The notes beneath the pieces were generated by a model. That model saw only the letters and a list, made by a program, of their open reading frames with translations, made no database searches and was not told the origin of the DNA. DNA of 37,587 nt from Halorubrum kocurii JCM 14978 (GTDB taxonomy: Archaea > Halobacteriota > Halobacteria > Halobacteriales > Haloferacaceae). The stretch covers positions 1-37,587 of the forward strand of contig NZ_AOJH01000082.1 in the NCBI RefSeq assembly GCF_000337355.1. The letters are read 5' to 3'. The translations under genes and the position numbers were made by a program. This document shows positions 32,108-37,587 of the stretch, one piece after another. Every line of letters begins with the position of its first letter. Position 1 is the first letter of the stretch.

Positions 32108-32430
32108 CGGCGATCGTCCCCCTCGGTCCACGGCACGGTCCCCTCCTCGAAGGCGGCCCGAGCGATCGCGTGGGCCGCCGTCGGATTCGTCACGAAGATG
32201 AAGAACAGCAGGAGAACGCTCTTGACGCCGGCCGCCTCCCAGCCGACCGCGAACGCCACCGCGGCCAGCCCGAAGCCGGCGCCGAGCGTGTCCGCCTGCG
32301 AGGCGGTGTGCGCCCGCGAGTACACGTCCGGGAGCCGGAGGACGCCCGTCATCGAGACGAACGAGAAGAACAGCCCGAGCAGCGTGAAGGCGACGACGAG
32401 CCCCACGCGGGCGGTTCCGAGCGCGTCCAT
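32104..32430 (-). CDS. mrpG: Mrp antiporter subunit G
   Basis: A 108-aa subunit of the MnhG family with three helices. The conserved middle is GVLRLPDVYSRAHTASQADTLGA (core RLPDVYSRAH..S), followed by a helix and FFIFVTNPTAAHAIARAA, both diagnostic. The ATG at 32430 overlaps the mrpF stop by one base (TGATG); a GTG one codon upstream (32433) is the alternative, with a four-base overlap. It ends in an ATGA overlap with the DUF4040 gene. Confidence 0.92.
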   Translation of the reverse strand: MDALGTARVGLVVAFTLLGLFFSFVSMTGVLRLPDVYSRAHTASQADTLGAGFGLAAVAFAVGWEAAGVKSVLLLFFIFVTNPTAAHAIARAAFEEGTVPWTEGDDRR

Positions 32431-32735
32431 CACAGCACACCACCCCGCTCGACGGTGAACTTCGAGATGGCGATGGCCATCAGGAAGTTCAGCAGGGCGT
32501 ACACCAACGCGATGTCGAGGAACGTCGGCTCCGAGAGCGCGGCGCTCAGCATGGCGAGGATGACGACGGTGTTCGTCCCGAGGACGTTCACCGCGAGCAC
32601 CCGGTCCTGCATCGTCGGGCCCTTCACCGCCCGGTAGAGCATCCCGATCGCGAGCACGGTGAACCCCGCGGCCGCGAGCAGCAGGAAGTCGCCGACCGTG
32701 TAGCCGGCCACAAGCGCGGCGTCGACGACGCTCAC
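32430..32735 (-). CDS. mrpF: Mrp antiporter subunit F
   Basis: A 101-aa subunit of the MnhF family with three helices. The signature YRAVKGPTMQDRVLAVNVLGTN (core KGPTMQDRVLAVN) is near residue 31, followed by ALSEPTFLDIALVYALLNFL. The GTG at 32735 is the start, in a GTGA overlap with the mrpE stop; the longer open frame upstream is Arg-rich shadow. MrpF and MrpG sit at the edge of the complex and are needed for assembly in studied homologues. Confidence 0.92.
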   Translation of the reverse strand: MSVVDAALVAGYTVGDFLLLAAAGFTVLAIGMLYRAVKGPTMQDRVLAVNVLGTNTVVILAMLSAALSEPTFLDIALVYALLNFLMAIAISKFTVERGGVL

Positions 32736-34006
32736 GCGTCGGTCACCTCCGGGGTCTCGTCGTCCTCGTCGCCGCGTTCGCCCGGTGAGTCGCCGTCGCC
32801 CGCGGTCGCGGTCTCGCCGCCAGCGCGCGACTCTCCGCCGTCGGCCGCAGCGATCGGCAGCTCTTCGGTCGCGTCCGGCCCCTGTAGGATCGCGCAGTCG
32901 TCGCGCTCGCGCGGCGTCGGGAGCCGCGCGGACGCCCGCCCGTAGTAGACGAACCGCGTCCAGCGCTCGAGCGACCCGTCGAAGAGCCCGTCGCGGGCCG
33001 ACGGGATGAGGGAGTGGACGTAGAGATCGCTGTCCCGGGCGCGAACCGTCAGCGTCCCCGGAGTCAGCGTGATCGAGTTCGCGAGCGTCATCAGCGGGAG
33101 CCCGCTGCCGACGATCACGCGGACTCGGTTCATCGACGGCTCTATCGGGAGCCGCGGGTCCAGTATCACGCGCGCGACCTCGACGTTGGCCTTGGTGATC
33201 TCGTAGAGGAGGACCGGGACGTAGATCAGACCGCGGAGCATCCGCATCGGCGTCCGCGGCATCGAGGGTTCGACGTCGATACTGACACGCGAGAGGGTGA
33301 TCGAGACGATCGCCGCGGTCGCGACGCCGGTCACCCAGTCGAACCAGTAGAGCGGGTCGCCGAGGAGGAAGTAGAAGGCCAGCGAGAGGCCGAACATCGC
33401 GACGAAGCGCCTCCCGGTCGCCTCGGTCCGGAGCCGCTCGCGTCGACTCGGCCGCGCCACCGGAGCGGTCTCGACCGTCAGCGGAGTGTTCGACAGCGCG
33501 AACTCCAACGGCTGGAGCAGCGTGGTGTTGCCGACGGGCGTGTACTCCGGATCGAGCAGCACCGCGTCGGCGTCGTTTCCTTCGGCGTACGCGGCGAGGA
33601 CATCCACGTAGTCGTCCGGCCCGAACAGGTACTCGTCGGCACCGATCACCGCCGTCACGACCGTCACCGGGGGGCGCTCTCCGTCGATGTCGTCGAGGTC
33701 GGAGGTCGCCCACGCCTCGGCGCGCTCGAGGACGCGCTCGGCCGACGCCGCCCGGTCGTCGGTGCCGGGGTCGCCGTTGCGCCACGACGCGATATTAACG
33801 AGGTGGACCGCCGAGAACCCCTCGTCGACGGCCGCCTCGACCGCGTACGCGATCGTCGCACGGAGGGTCGGCGTCGGCTCGACGGGCACCACGAGCCCGC
33901 CGGTCGGCGCGGGCGGCGACTCGGGTTCCGCGCCGTCGACGGGGTCAGTGTCGGAGCCCTCGCCACCGGTGGCGGCGTCGTCGCCATCGGCGTCGGTGTC
34001 AGCCAC
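32732..34006 (-). CDS. mrpE: Mrp antiporter subunit E with N-terminal UspA-like domain
   Basis: A 424-aa protein. Residues about 36-182 look like a UspA/universal-stress fold (GGLVVPVEPTPTLRATIAYAVEAA, AVHLVNIASW, then DADAVLLDPEYTPVGN and NTPLTVETAPV, shown by cores). Residues about 200-365 are the MnhE domain with helices at 200-240, the RTPMRMLRGLIYVPVLLYEI stretch, ANVEVARVILDP and LANSITLTPGTLTVRARD (core NSITLTPGTL). Normal MrpE is about 160 aa. I choose GTG at 34006, because GGAGG stands eight bases ahead of it; GTG at 34015 overlaps that site. It is first in the operon, with a TATA-like gcatagaacc (34039-34048) about 35 nt upstream. Confidence 0.9.
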   Translation of the reverse strand: MADTDADGDDAATGGEGSDTDPVDGAEPESPPAPTGGLVVPVEPTPTLRATIAYAVEAAVDEGFSAVHLVNIASWRNGDPGTDDRAASAERVLERAEAWATSDLDDIDGERPPVTVVTAVIGADEYLFGPDDYVDVLAAYAEGNDADAVLLDPEYTPVGNTTLLQPLEFALSNTPLTVETAPVARPSRRERLRTEATGRRFVAMFGLSLAFYFLLGDPLYWFDWVTGVATAAIVSITLSRVSIDVEPSMPRTPMRMLRGLIYVPVLLYEITKANVEVARVILDPRLPIEPSMNRVRVIVGSGLPLMTLANSITLTPGTLTVRARDSDLYVHSLIPSARDGLFDGSLERWTRFVYYGRASARLPTPRERDDCAILQGPDATEELPIAAADGGESRAGGETATAGDGDSPGERGDEDDETPEVTDA

Positions 34007-34038
34007 CCACCACACCTCCGACGGAGCCGACTTTCGCC

Positions 34039-34048
34039 GGTTCTATGC
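34039..34048 (-). promoter_or_regulatory. TATA-like box for the antiporter operon
   Basis: In the operon sense the word gcatagaacc lies about 37 nt ahead of the chosen GTG at 34006, leaving a short leader that carries GGAGG. No other promoter is evident within the nine overlapping genes. Confidence 0.45.
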
Positions 34049-34159
34049 ACATGTGTGTCTCTGTCTCGATCCTTTCCCTACCGCCTCAAAACAGTTTGTA
34101 TCCGCGACGGTTCCGGGACGGTGAGGGGGGAGACGGCGCCGCAGCGGCTCCGTACGTCC

Positions 34160-35329
34160 TCACGCGGATCGCCCGAGCTCCGCGGCCAACCGGTCGGCGA
34201 TCCGCCCGGCGACGGTGTCCTTCGAGCCGGCGGCCTCCTCGACCGCATCCCCCTCGTCGCCGACGAGGAGGACGCGGGTCTCGTCGTCGCCCATCACGCT
34301 CGCGTCGTTGGCGACGACGAACGCGAGCCCGACGCGGTCCCGGATCCCCTCCGCCTCCGCGACCATCGCGTCGTCGTCCCCGGAGGTCTCGGCCTTGAAC
34401 CCGACGATCGGGAGGTCAGGGTACGCCTCCCGAACCGAGTCGATCAGCTTCGGCGTCGGCTCCAGCTCGACCGACAGGGGCGAGCCGGAGCGAATCTTCT
34501 CGTCGACCGCGTCGGCGGTGAAATCGGAGATGGCCGCCGCGGAGACCAGCGCGTCGGCGGTGGCCGCGGTCCGGCGACACGCCTCCATCATCTCCGTCGC
34601 GGTCTCGACCGCGACCACGTCGGCGTAGGGGACGTCGGGACCGTCCTGGACCAGCGTCACGCTCGCGCCCCGAACGTAGAGCGCCCGGGCGACCGCACGG
34701 CCCGTCTTCCCCGACGCCCGGTTCGTCAGAATCCGGATCGGGTCGATCCGCTCTTTCGTCGCGCCCGCGGTGACGACGACGTGGGTCCCCGAAAGCGACT
34801 GCGGCGTCGTCGCGCGAGCGACCTCCGTCACGATCTCCTCTTCGGCGGCGATCTTCGCCTTCCCCTCCTCGATCCGAGGGTCCGCGAACCACACGCCCCA
34901 CGACTCCAGTCGGTCGAGCGCGTCGAGGACGCCCGGGTGGTCGTACATCGGCTCGTGCATCGCCGGCGCCATCACCACCGGCACGTCCGCGCCGAGCGCG
35001 GTCGTCGCGCAGGTGGTGACCGGGGTGTCGTCGACCGCGGCCGCGACCTTCCCCGCGGTGTTCGCGGTCGCGGGCGCGAGCAGGAGCACGTCGGCCCACC
35101 CCTCCCGACCGCACAGCTCGACGTGTTCGACGTCGCCGGTGATCTCGGTGACGACGGGCTCGTCGGTCGCGAAGTCGACCGCCCACGGGTGGACGATGTT
35201 CGTCGCCGCCGGGGACATAACGGCGCGGACGCTCGCGCCGCGGCGGCGCAGTTCGTGGGCGAGTTCGACGACCTTCACCGCCGCGATGCTCCCCGAGACG
35301 CCGAGCGCGACGTTGACCCCCTGTAGCAT
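34160..35329 (-). CDS. coaBC: Bifunctional phosphopantothenoylcysteine decarboxylase/synthetase
   Basis: Makes 4'-phosphopantetheine from 4'-phosphopantothenate and cysteine, with an FMN-dependent decarboxylase half (residues about 1-185) and a synthetase half (about 186-389), for coenzyme A synthesis. Seen are the flavin-binding GVSGSIAAVK at 10-19, LLAPATANTAGKVA, PAMHEPMYDHP and, in the synthetase half, VVTAGATKERIDPIRILTNRASGKTG (core DPIRILTNRASGK) and VANDASVMGDDETRVLLV. The ATG at 35329 is preceded by a clear TATA box (cttataag, 35356-35363), about 30 nt away. Single-gene transcript. The archaeal enzyme uses ATP or CTP; the sequence does not tell which. Confidence 0.94.
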   Translation of the reverse strand: MLQGVNVALGVSGSIAAVKVVELAHELRRRGASVRAVMSPAATNIVHPWAVDFATDEPVVTEITGDVEHVELCGREGWADVLLLAPATANTAGKVAAAVDDTPVTTCATTALGADVPVVMAPAMHEPMYDHPGVLDALDRLESWGVWFADPRIEEGKAKIAAEEEIVTEVARATTPQSLSGTHVVVTAGATKERIDPIRILTNRASGKTGRAVARALYVRGASVTLVQDGPDVPYADVVAVETATEMMEACRRTAATADALVSAAAISDFTADAVDEKIRSGSPLSVELEPTPKLIDSVREAYPDLPIVGFKAETSGDDDAMVAEAEGIRDRVGLAFVVANDASVMGDDETRVLLVGDEGDAVEEAAGSKDTVAGRIADRLAAELGRSA

Positions 35330-35355
35330 TACCGAGACGGTTCCGCCCCCGGCGG

Positions 35356-35363
35356 CTTATAAG
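35356..35363 (-). promoter_or_regulatory. TATA box for coaBC
   Basis: A palindromic cttataag about 30 nt ahead of the coaBC start codon, one of the clearest TATA boxes in the window. Being symmetric, it could also serve the other strand, but no gene starts there. Confidence 0.6.
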
Positions 35364-35412
35364 GTAGCGTTGCGGATCGGTCCCGCGGTCGAGAAACCGG
35401 AGCCGGTGCGGT

Positions 35413-35919
35413 TCACTCGGCGATCTCGACGGTGACCGCGTCGCGCTCGACGGCCAGCCTGAACGTCGGGACGGTCCGGTAGACGACCTCGACGACGTTC
35501 TTGCGTTCGAGGCTCCGGAGGGCGCGCCGCACCTCGTCGACGTCGGGGTCGAGGTCGTACGCCTCGCGGACCGCGTTGAGCACGGCCACGACCGACTGCG
35601 ACCGCTCCTCGGGGCCGGCAACGACCTCGAACACCCGCGCTTCCAGTTCGGGGACGCGGATCGTCTCCGGCGCGCCGCCCTTCGCGACGGCGTCGGCCTC
35701 GATCCCGGGCTCGACGTCCACGAGGTCGTTCGCCTCTGCGGTCGACCGGATCAGGCTGTCGTCGTCGCGGTAGTAGTACTCCTTGAGGTGGTTCTCGAGG
35801 TATTGGTGGACCTCGCTGCCGCTCTCGAGCTCCCACGCGTCCTGCAGCTCGCCGTTCTTCGTCGGCTGGAGGCGGACGATGTCCGCCAGCCGGCTCCGCT
35901 CCTCGTCGGTCAGCGCCAT
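35413..35919 (-). CDS. DUF5797-like winged-helix haloarchaeal protein
   Basis: A 168-aa protein whose opening (LTDEERSRLADIVRLQPTKN) and block SGSEVHQYLENHLKEYYYRDDDSLIRST (core SEVHQYLE..L..YYYRDDDSLIR) match the haloarchaeal family I remember as DUF5797; the number is recall. The first 75 residues look like a winged helix, and a second helix-rich part (SVVAVLNAVREAYDLDPDVDEVRRALRSLERKNVVEVV) also has a winged-helix look, so DNA binding is plausible but unproved. The C-terminus is a short beta region (FRLAVERDAVTVEIAE). A TATA-like ccatacccg lies about 26 nt ahead of the ATG. Confidence 0.75.
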   Translation of the reverse strand: MALTDEERSRLADIVRLQPTKNGELQDAWELESGSEVHQYLENHLKEYYYRDDDSLIRSTAEANDLVDVEPGIEADAVAKGGAPETIRVPELEARVFEVVAGPEERSQSVVAVLNAVREAYDLDPDVDEVRRALRSLERKNVVEVVYRTVPTFRLAVERDAVTVEIAE

Positions 35920-35945
35920 ACGTGGTCGTTCACCGGCGCGGGTAT

Positions 35946-36018
35946 GGACGTTCCGGATCCGCGGCGGGCGGGGACGTCTCCGGATCCGGGACGCGTTGGG
36001 ACGCTCTCGGATCGGCGG
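35946..36018 (+). repeat. Degenerate 26-27 bp repeat, three copies
   Basis: Three copies of a ggacg..tccggatc-type word start at 35946, 35972 and 35999 (ggacgttccggatc, ggacgtctccggatc, ggacgctctcggatc), in the 132-bp gap between the DUF5797-like gene and the membrane protein gene. No gene is seen in the gap. Confidence 0.65.
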
Positions 36019-36051
36019 TCCCGATCGCCCGACGAACGACCGGTCGTAGTC

Positions 36052-36645
36052 CTACTCGTCGGCCTCGTCGTCGACCGGCGTCGCTTCGGCCCCCGCGCTC
36101 TCGCCGTCGGTCTCGGGACCGGCGACGCGGTCGGCGACGAGAACCGACAGCGGGTCGATCGTCACCGTCAGCCGCGCCACCACGAACACGAGGGGAACGA
36201 GCGCCGCGATCAGGAACGCGGCGTCGTAGGTCCACGCCAGCCCGTCGAGGAGCGGCGTGACGACGCCGGCGAGCCCCCGGTGAGCGACTAACACGGCCGC
36301 GAGGACGACGAGCCAGTACACCATGGCGCCGGCGTTCTCGGCGACGGTCTCGACGTGCTCGGCGGCGCCGCTGCGGTGGAGGGTCAGCCGCGTCAGCGAC
36401 GCGAACTTCGGCGCGGCGACGGCCAGCAGCGCGACGGCGGCGACGGTCGCAACCGCGGTCGCGGCCGCGGCGAACGTCACCGGCGTGAACGGGACGATCC
36501 GGCGCATCCCCGGCAAGAGGGTGAAGAGGTACAGCACGGCGACCAGCGCGCCCGCCGCGAGGGCGATGCGGCTGGCGGATCGGACCGTGTCTCGGTCGAG
36601 CGTTCTCGACGGGTCTGCCGTCGTCGACGGGTCTGTATCAGACAT
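36052..36645 (-). CDS. Four-helix haloarchaeal membrane protein, unknown function
   Basis: A 197-aa integral membrane protein with four hydrophobic segments (about residues 25-45 IALAAGALVAVLYLFTLLP, 54-76 VTFAAAATAVATVAAVALLAV, 107-125 AMVYWLVVLAAVLVA and 143-163 AAFLIAALVPLVFVVARL) and a short acidic C-terminus. Between helices two and three is an amphipathic loop (FASLTRLTLHRSGAAEHVETV). I recognise no family. The ATG at 36645 is used because the upstream frame (MTVSTVYVPGPLLARCV) would add a poorly halophilic segment; a TATA-like ggtttacg lies about 30 nt upstream of it. It lies between a DUF5797-like gene and gatA on the same strand, each with its own apparent promoter. Confidence 0.75.
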   Translation of the reverse strand: MSDTDPSTTADPSRTLDRDTVRSASRIALAAGALVAVLYLFTLLPGMRRIVPFTPVTFAAAATAVATVAAVALLAVAAPKFASLTRLTLHRSGAAEHVETVAENAGAMVYWLVVLAAVLVAHRGLAGVVTPLLDGLAWTYDAAFLIAALVPLVFVVARLTVTIDPLSVLVADRVAGPETDGESAGAEATPVDDEADE

Positions 36646-36737
36646 GACGCACCGGGCGAGAAGCGGGCCGGGGACGTAAACCGTCGAGACCGTCAACGCG
36701 GTTTTATCCGGATTAACGGTCTCCCGAGGGCGCCCCC

Positions 36738-37587
36738 TCAGCTCGCGTCTTCGACCGCGCTTGCGGCGCGGATCACCGTCTCCTCACCGAACTTCGGGCC
36801 AACCAGCTGGAGCCCCACCGGGAGGCCGTCGGCCTCGCCCGCGGGCACCGAGACCGCCGGGAGGTTCGCGAGGTTCACTGGCGTCGTGTTCGCGTCCGCG
36901 AGATACATCCGGAGCGGGTCGTCGAGGCTCTCACCGAGCTCGAAGGGGAGCACCGGCATCGTCGGCGACGCGATCACGTCGACGTCCGCGAACGCGTCCT
37001 CGAAGTCCTGTCGGACCCACGCGCGGGCGTCTTGGGCCTTCTGGTAGTACTTGTCGTGGTACCCCGCAGAGAGCGCGTACGTCCCCAGGAGGATCCGGCG
37101 TTTGACCTCCGCTCCGAACCCCTCCTCGCGCGTCTCGGCGAACGACTCGTTCCAGTTGCCGTCCGAGTCGGCGCGGTTCCCGTAGCGGACCCCGTCGAAG
37201 CGCGCGAGGTTCGAGGAGGCCTCCGCCATCGCGATGACGTAGTACGCCTGGACCGCGTGCTCGACCGACGGCAGCGAGATTTCGGTGGTCTCGGCCCCCT
37301 GCGCCTCCAGCTCCGCGATCGCGGCCTCGACCGTCTCGACGACGCGCTCGTCGGCGCCGTCGAACAGCTCGGTGGGGATCCCGATCGTCAGCCCGTCGAC
37401 GTCGCCGTCGGCGGCTGCGGCGTAGCTCGCGTCGGGGTCCGCGCCCTCAACCTCGCTCAGGTCGCGCGTGGTCCCGTCGTGCGGATCGGGGCCCGCGATG
37501 GCGTCGAGCGCGGCGGCCGCCTCCTCGACCGTGCCCGCGATCGGTCCGATCTGTTCGAGGGAGTTCGCGTAGGCGACGAGGCCGTAC
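36738..37587 (-). CDS. gatA: Glu/Asp-tRNA amidotransferase subunit A, 5' partial
   Basis: C-terminal part of the amidase subunit that releases ammonia from Gln to convert Glu-tRNA(Gln) or Asp-tRNA(Asn). About 282 codons are in the window, running off the right edge; the Ser-Ser-Lys catalytic centre is in the missing part. Seen are SLEQIGPIAGTVEEAAAALDAI (core GPIAGTVEEAA), GLTIGIPTELF, YYVIAMAEASSNLARFDGVRYG (core EASSNLARFDGVRYG), FGAEVKRRILLGTYALSAGY, YYQKAQDARAWV and the end PTMPVLPF...NLPAVSVPAGEADGLPVGLQLVGP. No gatC or gatB is in the window. Confidence 0.95.
   Translation of the reverse strand, partial: YGLVAYANSLEQIGPIAGTVEEAAAALDAIAGPDPHDGTTRDLSEVEGADPDASYAAAADGDVDGLTIGIPTELFDGADERVVETVEAAIAELEAQGAETTEISLPSVEHAVQAYYVIAMAEASSNLARFDGVRYGNRADSDGNWNESFAETREEGFGAEVKRRILLGTYALSAGYHDKYYQKAQDARAWVRQDFEDAFADVDVIASPTMPVLPFELGESLDDPLRMYLADANTTPVNLANLPAVSVPAGEADGLPVGLQLVGPKFGEETVIRAASAVEDAS

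Overview
The window is a gene-dense, GC-rich archaeal chromosome segment from a halophile (class Halobacteria). The signs are acidic proteins rich in Asp and Glu with few Lys, GTC/GAC/GAG-dominated codon use, TATA boxes about 25-30 nt ahead of start codons with little or no leader, ATGA/GTGA stop-start overlaps, and families confined to or typical of haloarchaea (UPF0212, DUF6360-like, DUF5797-like). The repeat at 10799-11140 resembles an intergenic repeat I associate with Halorubrum, so a Halorubrum-like organism is my best guess. That is recall, not a search result.

Layout. 1-6608 (+): branched-chain amino acid operon ilvB(partial)-ilvN-ilvC-[24-codon ORF]-leuC-leuD-leuB, with almost every junction overlapping. 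6703-10804: UPF0212 protein, an HTH-CBS regulator with a palindrome in its promoter, a 56-aa protein, a CxxC protein, a siroheme nitrite/sulfite reductase and a DUF6360-like protein. 10805-11289: no gene, a foldback repeat flanked by near-identical direct repeats. 11290-16846: purM (-); an M50 site-2 protease and a TraB/Tiki-like membrane protein in one operon (-); divergent from them a winged-helix regulator with two C-terminal membrane segments (+); a DUF151 nuclease-like protein and an acyl-CoA thioesterase (+). 16871-24628 (all -): DUF123/GIY-YIG-like and DCC thiol-redox proteins, a 94-aa protein, znuB-znuC-znuA metal uptake, a YbaK-type deacylase, the SBDS/SDO1 ribosome factor, a small zinc-finger protein, and an FG-GAP/ASPIC protein. 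24758-34006 (-): a nine-gene Mrp-type cation/proton antiporter operon in which every gene overlaps the next. 34160-37587 (-): coaBC, a DUF5797-like winged-helix protein, a four-helix membrane protein and the 3' part of gatA.

How the genes work together. The first operon turns pyruvate/2-oxobutyrate into valine and isoleucine precursors and runs the isomerase and dehydrogenase steps of leucine synthesis; leuA is not in the window and is expected upstream. The antiporter operon keeps the Mrp order E-F-G-(A C-terminus)-B-C and then carries three NuoL/M/N-like subunits instead of the usual large MrpA plus MrpD.

The most interesting candidate system is at 12439-15715: a site-2 protease, a Tiki/TraB-type putative metalloprotease, and a divergent DNA-binding protein whose two membrane segments flank a low-complexity loop. 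This looks like a possible regulated intramembrane proteolysis circuit. It is an inference from gene content, order and topology, not a demonstrated system. I saw no rRNA genes, CRISPR arrays, transposases or integrases; tRNA genes were searched for by eye only.
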